Part shown: positions 1 through 8,234 of the stretch, one piece after another
How the letters are laid out: every line of letters starts with the position of its first letter
Position numbering within the stretch: position 1 is the first letter of the stretch
Assembly: GCA_038326165.1 (NCBI GenBank)
Contig: JBBQJT010000047.1
Location: forward strand, 1-29,845
Origin: JAEUUM01 sp038326165
GTDB taxonomy: Bacteria; Bacteroidota; Bacteroidia; Chitinophagales; Saprospiraceae
Direction: 5' to 3'
DNA: 29,845 nucleotides
The notes under the pieces: model-generated
What the model saw: the letters and a program-made list of their open reading frames with translations, nothing else
What the model was told of the DNA's origin: nothing
Database searches by the model: none
Program-made: the position numbers and the translations under genes

Positions 1-828
1 GAGCAAAGACGTAAATACCTTCCAAAATTAGCCAATGGTGAATTTATTGGTTGTTTTGGATTGACTGAACCTGATCATGGAAGTGATCCGGAAGGAATGA
101 CCACCAATATTGTTGATGATGGTGATTCATATATCCTGAATGGAGCTAAAATGTGGATTACAAATAGTCCAATTGCAGATATTGCAGTTGTGTGGGCCAA
201 AGACGAAGAAGGAAAGATTAGAGGTTTAATCGTAGAAAAGGGCATGAAAGGTTTTTCGGCACCTGAAATTCACGGAAAATGGTCTTTACGTGCATCAATA
301 ACTGGTGAATTGGTTTTTGAGGACGTTCGAGTTCCTAAAGCCAATTTGTTGCCAAATGTTGTAGGCTTGAAAGGTCCTTTGGGTTGTCTTTCAAAGGCAA
401 GATATGGAATAGCCTGGGGTGCCATAGGCGCTGCATTGGATTGTTACGATTCGGCATTGAGATACAGCTTAGAAAGAAAACAATTTGGAAGACCTATTGG
501 TGGATTTCAACTTACTCAAAAGAAATTGGCTGAAATGATTACTGAGATTACAAAGGCTCAATTGCTGACCTGGAGATTGGGTACACTTGCCATTGATGGG
601 AAGGTTACTCCAGCTCAAATATCAATGGCAAAACGCAATAATGTAAACATGGCCTTGGAGGTTGCAAGAGAGTCAAGACAAATACATGGTGGAATGGGAA
701 TCACCAATGAATATCCTATTATGCGTCACATGATGAACCTTGAGACCGTACTTACTTATGAAGGCACTCATGATATCCACTTGTTGATTACAGGTATGGA
801 TGTAACAGGATTGAATGCTTTTAAATAG
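1..828 (+). CDS. gcdH: Glutaryl-CoA dehydrogenase, 3' part (5' end outside window)
   Basis: FAD-dependent acyl-CoA dehydrogenase that oxidatively decarboxylates glutaryl-CoA to crotonyl-CoA in lysine and tryptophan breakdown. The frame is open from base 1, so the gene starts upstream; 275 residues are visible, and roughly the first 115-120 of a typical 390-residue enzyme are missing. Visible motifs are GCFGLTEPDHGSDP (substrate/FAD region), WITNSPIADIAVVWAK, LRASITGELVFEDVRVP and ARYGIAWGAIGA. The C-terminal TYEGTHDIH carries the catalytic glutamate (codon 760-762) at the family's usual place. The WITNSP...VVWA and RYGIAWG signatures are closer to glutaryl-CoA dehydrogenase than to short- or medium-chain acyl-CoA dehydrogenases; this is by memory of the family, not a search. 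A thiolase lies one gene downstream, which fits a CoA-ester catabolic context. Confidence 0.9.
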   Translation, partial: EQRRKYLPKLANGEFIGCFGLTEPDHGSDPEGMTTNIVDDGDSYILNGAKMWITNSPIADIAVVWAKDEEGKIRGLIVEKGMKGFSAPEIHGKWSLRASITGELVFEDVRVPKANLLPNVVGLKGPLGCLSKARYGIAWGAIGAALDCYDSALRYSLERKQFGRPIGGFQLTQKKLAEMITEITKAQLLTWRLGTLAIDGKVTPAQISMAKRNNVNMALEVARESRQIHGGMGITNEYPIMRHMMNLETVLTYEGTHDIHLLITGMDVTGLNAFK

Positions 829-900
829 TATTTGTCGATTAGAAAGCAACTTTGATAATAATATTATACCAAATTGTCGGATACTATCGTTCTTTGTGTC

Positions 901-2109
901 GTGAAAAATGAAAGAAAATCAAAGTTCTTCATTGGCTTGCACATTTTGCTATTTTGCATAATGAGCTTGACTTCTTCTGCTCAAATTGGGAGATCTGACA
1001 CCAATGATGAAAATATTTTATTAACCAACCCTTCGTTTGAGGACAAGCCTCATAGTGGAGCAGGAGGCTCAAGAGTTATTGGTTGGTTTGATTGTGGAGC
1101 TGAAATGTTTCCCGGTGAGACCCCTCCTGATATTCATCCTGCTTCTGTGGGAATAGAACCTTACTTTGGCGTTACACAAAAGGCTCAAGAAGGAAAAACA
1201 TTCCTTGGGATGGTTGTAAGAGACAATAATGCTTGGGAAAGTGTGAGTCAGAGGCTAATTAAGCCCTTGTTGCCGGGTCAATGTTATGGATTTAGTATCT
1301 ACCTATGCAGGTCAACAACTTATGTAAGTGCCACAAAAGTGAATCAGTTAAAAATGCAACCTTTTACCAATCCTTGCCAGTTGCGCATTTGGGGAGGTAA
1401 TACATTTTGCGGAAGAACTGAATTATTAGCAACTTCAAGCATCGTTATCAACGATCGATGGATCAGATATCAATTTAAATTTTCTCCTAAAGCTCGTGTA
1501 AATTACATCACATTTGAAGCGTTTTACCAAACTGGAACACTGTTTCAATACAACGGAAATTTGCTTTTGGACAATGCGTCACCAATTTTCCCAGTCCAAT
1601 GTGATGAAAAAATGGCCAATGTAGAAAAGAAAGATACTCCTTTACTCAAGCAAAAACCTCTACAAGCTAAACCCTTGCCACTCAAAACCGAACCGCCAAT
1701 AGTGCCCAAGCCAGTTGAAGAATCATTGGCAAAAGTAAATTCAAAAGATCTTAAGGAAGGACAAATAATGCGTTTGGATAAGTTGTTTTTTGCGGCTGAC
1801 TCCTCAAGTATAAGTCAAAAGGCAGCTCCAGTTCTTCAGGAGGTGGTTAGTTTTATGAAAAACAATCCTAATTTGGTCATAGAAATAGGTGGACATACCA
1901 ATGATGTTCCACCAGATGAATATTGTGACAGACTTTCTAGTGCTAGGGCAAAATCGGTATATGAATTTCTAATCCGAAACGGGATAGAGCAGACCAGATT
2001 GCAATACAAAGGATATGGTAAGCGTCAGCCCTATGTCACCAATAAAACTGTTGAAGGCAGAAAGAAAAATCAACGAGTTGAAATTAAAATTCTTAGTTTG
2101 AACGGTTGA
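901..2109 (+). CDS. OmpA-family outer-membrane protein with N-terminal jelly-roll-like region
   Basis: A cell-envelope protein of about 402 residues. I chose the GTG at 901 because it gives a normal signal peptide (MKNERKSKFF, then a hydrophobic stretch ending SSAQ); a TTG at 874 would add nine residues ahead of the charged n-region. Residues about 30-235 start with NPSFED and end with LLLDNAS, and include GWFDCG and DNNAWESVSQ. This is the look of Bacteroidota galactose-binding-like (CBM4/9-type) jelly rolls. A Lys/Pro-rich linker follows (about 245-280). The C-terminal OmpA/MotB domain (about 290-402) has IEIGGHTND, RLSSARAKSVYEFL and GYGKRQP and should hold peptidoglycan. The jelly-roll assignment is inference; the OmpA domain is clear. 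It is flanked by gcdH and a thiolase but has no evident functional link to them. Confidence 0.85.
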   Translation: MKNERKSKFFIGLHILLFCIMSLTSSAQIGRSDTNDENILLTNPSFEDKPHSGAGGSRVIGWFDCGAEMFPGETPPDIHPASVGIEPYFGVTQKAQEGKTFLGMVVRDNNAWESVSQRLIKPLLPGQCYGFSIYLCRSTTYVSATKVNQLKMQPFTNPCQLRIWGGNTFCGRTELLATSSIVINDRWIRYQFKFSPKARVNYITFEAFYQTGTLFQYNGNLLLDNASPIFPVQCDEKMANVEKKDTPLLKQKPLQAKPLPLKTEPPIVPKPVEESLAKVNSKDLKEGQIMRLDKLFFAADSSSISQKAAPVLQEVVSFMKNNPNLVIEIGGHTNDVPPDEYCDRLSSARAKSVYEFLIRNGIEQTRLQYKGYGKRQPYVTNKTVEGRKKNQRVEIKILSLNG

Positions 2110-2111
2110 AC

Positions 2112-2144
2112 TTAGTTTTGTGCAGAATTTTATGCCAAAACTAA
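2112..2144 (+). promoter_or_regulatory. Candidate thiolase promoter -7 box inside an inverted repeat
   Basis: TAGTTTTG at 2113-2120 matches the Bacteroidota -7 consensus TAnnTTTG and lies 31 bp before the thiolase ATG. I see no TTTG -33 element at the usual 19-21 bp. The box sits within a perfect 9-bp inverted repeat, TTAGTTTTG (2112-2120) and CAAAACTAA (2136-2144). An inner GCA/TGC (2122-2124/2133-2135) extends it with one bulged T, around an 8-nt loop. No T-run follows, so an operator or 5'-UTR structure is more likely than a terminator. Confidence 0.45.
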
Positions 2145-2151
2145 TTCACTT

Positions 2152-3357
2152 ATGAATGAAGCTTATATTGTTGATGGTATTCGAACTGCCATTGGCTCCT
2201 TTGCAGGTTCACTTGCATATGCACGACCTGATGACCTTGCAGCCCACGCAATACACGCTCTTGTATCCAGACATGCCCATCTTGATCTCAATAAAATTGA
2301 CGATGTAATATTGGGTTGTGCCAATCAAGCTGGTGAGGATAATAGGAATGTCGCTCGAATGGCACTTCTTCTAGCTGGCTTGCCACAGGAAGTTCCCGGA
2401 GAAACAGTTAATCGTCTTTGTGCTTCTGGTATGTCGGCTGCAGTTCAAGCTTACAGAGCAATCAAAGCCAATGAAGGTGACTTATTTGTTACTGGCGGTG
2501 TCGAAAATATGACAAGAGGCCCTTGGGTAATGGGTAAAACATCAACACCATTCGGAAAAGATACACAGCTCTATGATTCAAGTTTTGGGTGGAGATTCAT
2601 CAATCCCAAACTCAAAACGATGTATGGAACTGATGCCATGGGCGAAACTGCTGAAAATCTAGCAGAGTTGCATAAGATTTCACGCGAGGACCAAGATGAA
2701 TTCGCTTATTGGTCCCAGCAGAAGGTCAAAATGGCGCAAGAGGAATCATGGTTTGACTCAGAAATAGTGCCAATAGAGGTCACGAAGGGAAAATCTGTTT
2801 ATATAGTTAACAAAGATGAATTCCCAAAGCCTGAAACAAATATGGCAATTTTGGCTAGCCTTAGGCCTGCTTTCAAAAAAGAGGGAGGGACTGTTACTGC
2901 AGGAAATGCATCGGGATTGAATGATGGCGCAGCTGCATTGCTGATTGCTTCTGGTGAAGGACTTAAAGTAAATAAGCTTGTCCCAAAAGCTCGGATTGTA
3001 GCATCTGGTGTTACAGGAACTGCACCTAGGATAATGGGAATAGGACCAGTTGAAGCAAGCAGACTTGCATTAAAAAGAGCAGGTTTGAGTTTGGACCAAA
3101 TTGATATCTTAGAAGTCAATGAAGCTTTTGCGTCACAAGTTCTGGCATGCACGCGAACACTTGGTTTGTCAGACAAGGACCCACGTATCAACAGAAAAGG
3201 CGGTGCTATTGCATTGGGGCATCCATTGGGGATGACAGGATCACGTATTCTCTGGTCAGCCGCTCGTCAATTGCATGAAACAAATGGCAAATATGCATTG
3301 GTAACTATGTGTATCGGAGTTGGTCAAGGTTATGCAGTTGTTATTGAAAAGGTATAA
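2152..3357 (+). CDS. pcaF: Acetyl-CoA C-acyltransferase, 3-oxoadipyl-CoA thiolase type
   Basis: A thiolase of 401 residues, the normal family length, which cleaves a 3-oxoacyl-CoA with CoA to give acetyl-CoA and a shortened acyl-CoA. The active site is complete: nucleophilic Cys90 in VNRLCASG, His357 in ALGHPLG and Cys387 in MCIGVGQG (the usual second glycine is Val here). The stretch GCANQAGEDNRNVARMALL (from residue 55) and GWRFINP are hallmarks of the PcaF/PaaJ subgroup, which splits 3-oxoadipyl-CoA to succinyl-CoA and acetyl-CoA. Substrate range is therefore inferred. A general beta-oxidation or acetoacetyl-CoA thiolase is the alternative, which would also fit the nearby glutaryl-CoA dehydrogenase (glutaryl-CoA to crotonyl-CoA to acetoacetyl-CoA). 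It probably has its own promoter at 2113. Confidence 0.88.
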   Translation: MNEAYIVDGIRTAIGSFAGSLAYARPDDLAAHAIHALVSRHAHLDLNKIDDVILGCANQAGEDNRNVARMALLLAGLPQEVPGETVNRLCASGMSAAVQAYRAIKANEGDLFVTGGVENMTRGPWVMGKTSTPFGKDTQLYDSSFGWRFINPKLKTMYGTDAMGETAENLAELHKISREDQDEFAYWSQQKVKMAQEESWFDSEIVPIEVTKGKSVYIVNKDEFPKPETNMAILASLRPAFKKEGGTVTAGNASGLNDGAAALLIASGEGLKVNKLVPKARIVASGVTGTAPRIMGIGPVEASRLALKRAGLSLDQIDILEVNEAFASQVLACTRTLGLSDKDPRINRKGGAIALGHPLGMTGSRILWSAARQLHETNGKYALVTMCIGVGQGYAVVIEKV

Positions 3358-3402
3358 TCTAGAACAAGTCTTAACTTTAAAGTTTTTTATACCTTTACCA
3401 CT

Positions 3403-4791
3403 GTGAAAATTACAAGAGAGCAAAGACTGTTGAGCATGGGGGGGCTTGCCTACTTATGTTTGCTCAGTTTCGCATTAATATTTTATCTGGAAAGAATTGC
3501 AATTCTCGATGCATCCTTTCAAATGTTCCTTGTTTTAAAAACCAACAATTGGGCCATTCAAGTAAATCGGTTTGGTGCCTTTATAACTCAGATCTACCCA
3601 CTATTAGCCAGTAAAGCCGGGTTGAATTTTGTCTGGGTCAGTAAGCTTTATAGTATTTCATTTGTCCTATTTCCTTTAGGTATATTCCTGTTGCTTGGGT
3701 TACGGTTAAAGGAAAAAGGAATGGCTTTAGGATTAATACTCTTTTCTATATTGATGTCCCGTTATACTTTTTATTGGATCCAGTCAGAGTTAATACAAGG
3801 TATAGTTTATACATTTCTTTACATAGGAGTAAGCAGGAAGGCCAATAGAATGGTAAATTCTTATTGGATTATTGGCCTCAAATTCCTCTTGTTGGTCACA
3901 ATTGCTTTTTGCCATCCTCTCTTATTATTTGCATTAGTTTTTTATTGGCTCAATGACTCAGTTGACAATCGCAATGGAAATAGAGTTTACTGGGGTGATT
4001 TTCTTTTTTTTATATGTCTTCTAATTATTAAACAACAATTTTTTAAAAATTGGTACGATTCTCAATCCTATAGTAATTTAAAGAATTTTATCACTTGGTT
4101 CCCCAAATACTGGACTATGCCAAGTAATAAACTATTCCTTAAAACGATCTTGTTCGATTATTGGATCTTTGGATTATTTGTATTGATTACAGTCGCTTCT
4201 TTGCTTTATCAAAAATTTTATAAAAAACTGATTCTTTTATGCCTATTCAGCTCTGCATATTTATTCTTATTGAATGTAACTTATGCTGACGGGGCAGATC
4301 AGTTTTATATCGAAAGCATGTACTTATTGCTCTCATTTTATTTTATTATTTCATTCGTCACCAATGTACTTCCACTTTTGTTAGGTTTTAAATGGATTGA
4401 GCCATTTGTAGCGGTGTTGTTTTTAAGCTGTCTTATTCAAATATATGCACGACACAGTACTTTTACCAAAAGAGTAGACTGGAATAAGAAAGTCTTAAGC
4501 CAAGCAGTTGCTTCAAAACATGACAAAGTATTCATATCCAAGGCTCAGGTTCCAAAGGATACTGTATTAATGGATTGGGGAATAAGTTATGAGAATTGGG
4601 TATTGTCTAATATTATTTATGGAAGGACAATTTCGGTGAGCATCGAAGAACAACCAGGAGAATTGGAATGGGCCATTAACAAAAATAAAACTTTTGTTTC
4701 AAAATTTGGAACTTGGGATTATTCCGAATTTCCAAAAAACTATTTTGGTTTCGGGGACACTACAAACTATATTCGCCTGAATTTGAATTAA
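3403..4791 (+). CDS. Multi-pass membrane protein, unknown function
   Basis: I do not recognise this 462-residue protein. It starts at GTG 3403; TAACTTTA at 3372-3379 and TACCTTTA at 3390-3397 resemble the -7 box with A for G. It has about nine to ten hydrophobic segments separated by short loops, for example near residues 14-33, 83-100, 105-122, 160-182 and 250-268. A soluble C-terminal tail of about 90 residues follows from around residue 370. The first long loop after TM1 contains a lone aspartate (ILDASFQ), a layout seen in GT-C glycosyltransferases, but I see no diagnostic motif. It is followed 12 bp later by a second multi-pass protein, so the two are probably co-transcribed and may act on the same lipid-linked or glycan substrate. 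The function is not known. Confidence 0.75.
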   Translation: MKITREQRLLSMGGLAYLCLLSFALIFYLERIAILDASFQMFLVLKTNNWAIQVNRFGAFITQIYPLLASKAGLNFVWVSKLYSISFVLFPLGIFLLLGLRLKEKGMALGLILFSILMSRYTFYWIQSELIQGIVYTFLYIGVSRKANRMVNSYWIIGLKFLLLVTIAFCHPLLLFALVFYWLNDSVDNRNGNRVYWGDFLFFICLLIIKQQFFKNWYDSQSYSNLKNFITWFPKYWTMPSNKLFLKTILFDYWIFGLFVLITVASLLYQKFYKKLILLCLFSSAYLFLLNVTYADGADQFYIESMYLLLSFYFIISFVTNVLPLLLGFKWIEPFVAVLFLSCLIQIYARHSTFTKRVDWNKKVLSQAVASKHDKVFISKAQVPKDTVLMDWGISYENWVLSNIIYGRTISVSIEEQPGELEWAINKNKTFVSKFGTWDYSEFPKNYFGFGDTTNYIRLNLN

Positions 4792-4803
4792 ATCTTTTAA
4801 TCA

Positions 4804-6147
4804 ATGCCCACCAAATTAAAATCATATTCATTCTGGTCCTGCATAATTATTACCCTAATTTTTATAGCGACCGCATTAAATTGTGGTAGATGGAAGACTT
4901 GTACATTGATACAATGGGATCAATCCGGTTATAATCTTTATCTGACAGGATTAATTATAAACAACGACTTAAAGCACCACTACTATTACGATCAAATAGA
5001 CATTTCATACAGTCCAACACAATCGATCAAACGCTACGGCCTAAACAAACATCCAGCAACAGGTCATGAAATTATAAAATATCCTTGTGGAGTGGCAATA
5101 TTTCAATTGCCATTGTTTCTGATAGCACATTATTACTGTAAATGGTCTGGCGATCATCCAGATGAAGGTTATTCCATACCTTACCAATTGGCTATGACTT
5201 TTTCGACTATACTGTTTTCATTGTTGGGCTTATTATTTCTAAGGGCATTTTTGCTGTCCTATTTTAAAGAAAGAACCGTTACAATTGTCTTATTGGCTAT
5301 TGGTTTTGGAACCAACTTTTATTACTATGGTGCTTATGAACAGGGAATGAGCCACAATTATTTGTTTTTCTTATATGCGGCACTATTGTATTATTTTGGA
5401 AAATGGTTTGAATTTCCCAATCACAAAATGGCAATAATCATTGGGTTGCTAACTGGTTTGACAATATTAACAAGACCTACTGATGTTACAATATTATTGA
5501 TTGTATTTCTTTGGTTAGGTTGGAAGGATTTGTGGCCTTTTTGCATTAAAAATTACAAGTATATTCTGAGTTTTGGAATAGTTATGGGGTTGGTGACTTC
5601 TATTCAGCTCGTCTATTGGAAATACCTAACTGGACAGTGGGTGTATTATTCCTATACCTATGAGAAATTTGAATTTTTAAATCCTCATATCTACAAGGGC
5701 CTGTTTAGCTATAGAAAAGGTTGGTTTGTATATACTCCTCTTGCTTTAGTAGGATTTTTAGGATTCTTATATTCGATGAAGGAATCACATTGGAAATTTT
5801 ATGTCAAACCAGTATTCATACTTTTGCTTTTGAATATCTACATCGTTTTTAGTTGGAAAGCTTGGTTCTATGGTGGTTCATTTGGATGCCGAGCTATGTT
5901 GCAGTCCTTGGCATTACTTGCATTTCCTTTGGCAAGTCTCATTGAGTTTGTAAACAATAGAATGAAACTAGTTTACAAATCAGCACTTTTATTTACCATA
6001 GTAGTGTGTGTTGTTTTGAACATTTTCCAATCCTACCAATATCATTTAACGCTCATTCATTACGACAAGATGAATAAGGAATATTATTGGAAAGTCTTTG
6101 GTAAGCTACATATCAGTGACGAAGATCGCCAATTGCTCAATCAATAG
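4804..6147 (+). CDS. Multi-pass membrane protein, possible GT-C-type glycosyltransferase
   Basis: 447 residues, ATG start, 12 bp after the preceding membrane protein. TM1 (about residues 10-25) is followed by a large loop containing IQWDQSGYNLYLTG and KYPCGVAIFQLPLFLIAH. Some nine further hydrophobic segments follow, with TGLTILTRPTD near the middle and WKAWFYGGSFGCRAM near the C-terminus. An acidic residue soon after TM1, an Arg-Pro-Thr after a membrane helix and a late WxxWFYGGSFGxR block recall GT-C (PMT/ArnT-like) membrane enzymes that use polyprenyl-phosphate sugars. That is my inference from general appearance; a structure or profile comparison would be needed to settle it. The gene ends 19 bp from the stop of the convergent minus-strand lipoprotein gene. 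Confidence 0.78.
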   Translation: MPTKLKSYSFWSCIIITLIFIATALNCGRWKTCTLIQWDQSGYNLYLTGLIINNDLKHHYYYDQIDISYSPTQSIKRYGLNKHPATGHEIIKYPCGVAIFQLPLFLIAHYYCKWSGDHPDEGYSIPYQLAMTFSTILFSLLGLLFLRAFLLSYFKERTVTIVLLAIGFGTNFYYYGAYEQGMSHNYLFFLYAALLYYFGKWFEFPNHKMAIIIGLLTGLTILTRPTDVTILLIVFLWLGWKDLWPFCIKNYKYILSFGIVMGLVTSIQLVYWKYLTGQWVYYSYTYEKFEFLNPHIYKGLFSYRKGWFVYTPLALVGFLGFLYSMKESHWKFYVKPVFILLLLNIYIVFSWKAWFYGGSFGCRAMLQSLALLAFPLASLIEFVNNRMKLVYKSALLFTIVVCVVLNIFQSYQYHLTLIHYDKMNKEYYWKVFGKLHISDEDRQLLNQ

Positions 6148-6166
6148 CCTCATCAATGAGTGCTAC

Positions 6167-7312
6167 CTAAAATAAGTTAAAAGGCATCCAAGCAATCCCA
6201 TTTTTTAGGTCAATAAAATCATTGGGATCATTGATGTTGAAAAGGCGGCAAGAATATTTTATTTTTGTTCGAATCGTTTCACCAGTAAATGGATCGCTGT
6301 AAATATCAATATCTTGGATTTTGAATTCTGATCCAGCAACTTGTGTTCCCAAAAGGTTGTTGTAGATTTTGCCATTTTTTTGTAACTCTATCTTTGTGTT
6401 ATAATAGCCGTTAGCTTGCACTAAGTCATTTTTATAACTATAGTCCAATGAAATAAAAGAATTGATAGGATTAAGATATTTTTTGCCTATTAAGAAATTC
6501 GAGATCAATTTTTTATTTTTATCCTTGATTTCAATTCCTACAAAACTGGGCAGAAAAGTGTCGTTTATATTGAGTTTACCCAAAGGGCCAATTGACTTTG
6601 GAATCCAATTTAGAGTGAATTCTGGATTTTCTGAAATAAAGGGTAAAAAAAATTGGCATGAATCAAGTGATGCACCGAAAATTCCGTAAAAGGAATTGTT
6701 CAAACTTGGAAACCTTGAGGGATTTATTAAGTCAATGATTTGGCTTTTTTCAGCTATTGTCTGATCCGTATTTATGTCCTTTAAACGAAGTTTTAATTTT
6801 AGTGGATCAAGGCTTTTAAGTACAATGTTGTACGGAAATGGTATCAATAAGTCATCATAAAATAATTCAAATTCCGAATTGGGAATAATTGTATTCCACC
6901 CCTGAAAGATATTTAAAATTGACTCAATAGAAACTACTTCGCTTTTTAAATCAAAACTATCCTTGTATTGCTGAAGATAACTTAATGCATTTTGGTTTGT
7001 TGGGTCAAACACTCCCAAAAATTCAATTGTGAAGATATTGCAATCTGGACATGGCATTCCAAAGGGATCAAATTCTGCTACCTTTGACTTGAAGCTATAC
7101 AATCCTTTTTGTGGCTCGAAGTGATTGAAATATGAAAAGAAAGTATTATTTTGGCTGTTGACGGTTATCAGTACTTCTTTTCCAGCCAATTCGAACGTGC
7201 TAAAAAATTCGTTCTTCAACTTTGGGTCAAATGGTAGATCTACTTCCTTGCTGCAGCTTGCAATAAAAGAAGTAGCACTCAAAACGATCAGTAATTTTAA
7301 AAGATAATTCAT
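6167..7312 (-). CDS. Lipoprotein of unknown function
   Basis: A 381-residue protein whose N-terminus (MNYLLKLLIVLSATSFIASC) is a lipoprotein signal peptide with lipobox IASC and lipidation at Cys20. Ser-Lys-Glu after the cysteine fits Bacteroidota lipoproteins, which often reach the outer membrane. The rest is rich in Asn, Phe, Ile and Leu, looks beta-rich, has a CPDC pair early (FGMPCPDCNIF) and no motif I recognise. It is the second gene of a two-gene unit: its ATG lies 7 bp after the stop of the barrel-like gene. Together they resemble an outer-membrane barrel and lipoprotein partnership, but this is inferred only from order and spacing. Confidence 0.75.
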   Translation of the reverse strand: MNYLLKLLIVLSATSFIASCSKEVDLPFDPKLKNEFFSTFELAGKEVLITVNSQNNTFFSYFNHFEPQKGLYSFKSKVAEFDPFGMPCPDCNIFTIEFLGVFDPTNQNALSYLQQYKDSFDLKSEVVSIESILNIFQGWNTIIPNSEFELFYDDLLIPFPYNIVLKSLDPLKLKLRLKDINTDQTIAEKSQIIDLINPSRFPSLNNSFYGIFGASLDSCQFFLPFISENPEFTLNWIPKSIGPLGKLNINDTFLPSFVGIEIKDKNKKLISNFLIGKKYLNPINSFISLDYSYKNDLVQANGYYNTKIELQKNGKIYNNLLGTQVAGSEFKIQDIDIYSDPFTGETIRTKIKYSCRLFNINDPNDFIDLKNGIAWMPFNLF

Positions 7313-7319
7313 TGTGCTC

Positions 7320-7976
7320 TCAGTTAAAATGAAATACGAAACCCATATTTAGATTTATCCCGTTCCGGCCTAATAAGCTACCTGACCAGTTGAACTTGTT
7401 CTTAATTGCTTGCGCACTGATTAGCTCTGCTGATAAACTGGCCCATTCGTTGAATTCATACAAGTAATATATTCCTGAACTTAGACTGTATGCGTCAACA
7501 CCATTTATGCTAATGAAACCCTCAGTTATTTCAAGACCGAATTGATTTCCTATTTTTATTAGTGTACCTGTGTATCCAAGCCAGTAGGATGGCATGAACG
7601 TTAACCCTACTCGGTGTCGACCAATTTGGTAATCGAAACCCATTTGTAAATAGAGGAAACTTGATCTTCTTGCACTGATTATATAGTTTGTGTCTCTTGC
7701 AAGCAAGGCATTTATTCCACTTTGGGCCCTATAAAATGCAATCTTTGAATATCGGTCAGTTGAAATTCCTAGGCCGTAACGCAACTGAAACTTTGGAGAT
7801 ATTTTTTTCATGCCAATTGCCCCTAATCGGAAGGTATTGGTATTGTTTTGCTTAACAGAGGCCAATATCTCAAATCCGAATGAATTGCTTGGAATTGTCA
7901 AAGTGGAAGGGATTTCCTGACCGTGAGTTTGATCAAACCAACCAAAGCTTATTAATATCAATATAGGGTATTTCAA
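7320..7976 (-). CDS. Putative outer-membrane beta-barrel protein
   Basis: 218 residues. The only usable start is TTG at 7976; an in-frame stop lies two codons further up. The N-terminus (MKYPILILISFGWF...HGQ) reads as a signal peptide. The mature part has alternating hydrophobic/polar strands rich in Tyr, Gly and Ser (FEILASVK, FRLGAIGM, FQLRYGLGI, SFLYLQMGF, VGLTFMPSYWLGY) and ends in the aromatic-rich FVFHFN. This suits a small outer-membrane barrel of 8-10 strands. I cannot assign a named family. It precedes the lipoprotein gene by 7 bp. A candidate -7 box (TAACTTTA on the minus strand, 8005-8012) lies 28 bp before the start. Confidence 0.65.
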   Translation of the reverse strand: MKYPILILISFGWFDQTHGQEIPSTLTIPSNSFGFEILASVKQNNTNTFRLGAIGMKKISPKFQLRYGLGISTDRYSKIAFYRAQSGINALLARDTNYIISARRSSFLYLQMGFDYQIGRHRVGLTFMPSYWLGYTGTLIKIGNQFGLEITEGFISINGVDAYSLSSGIYYLYEFNEWASLSAELISAQAIKNKFNWSGSLLGRNGINLNMGFVFHFN

Positions 7977-8004
7977 TGCTAATTAGTTACTATCTAATAA
8001 TACC

Positions 8005-8012
8005 TAAAGTTA
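8005..8012 (-). promoter_or_regulatory. Candidate -7 box for the barrel/lipoprotein unit
   Basis: Read on the minus strand this is TAACTTTA, one mismatch from TAnnTTTG, 28 bp before the TTG start at 7976. A TTTG lies 16 bp upstream (8029-8032), somewhat closer than the usual 19-21. It is a weak call, supported by the same octamer 22 bp before uvrC (16415-16422). Confidence 0.3.
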
Positions 8013-8202
8013 GCAAAACGCTGCATTGCAAATTGGAATTTTTTCAAAAAGTATGTTTTTCATCACTTTGGAAAGTGTTTCTAATGAAGTGGAGCGTTTA
8101 AAAATTGACAAATGAAAACCAAAAAAAATCCCGTAATGTTCTGATATAATTATTTGTTGTAATATTTGTTAAGATTATATTCGGTATGGTGCACTAAATA
8201 GT

Positions 8203-8210
8203 TAACTTTG
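8203..8210 (+). promoter_or_regulatory. Candidate prs promoter -7 box
   Basis: TAACTTTG matches the Bacteroidota -7 consensus exactly and ends 24 bp before the prs ATG at 8235. At the expected 19-bp spacing upstream there is TTCG (8180-8183), one mismatch from the -33 TTTG. The box overlaps a TTG at 8208 that opens the frame nine codons early, which is another reason not to use that TTG as the start. Confidence 0.5.
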
Positions 8211-8234
8211 TGCATCAAATCAAGTAATCTCATC

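Noticed and set aside
6149..6160. CTCAT/ATGAG mini-hairpin between convergent genes as a terminator
   Set aside because: Five pairs with a 2-nt loop cannot form a stable stem and no T-run follows.
8208..8234. Nine-codon upstream extension of prs from a TTG
   Set aside because: It overlaps the -7 promoter box and adds residues absent from the family; the ATG at 8235 gives the normal start.
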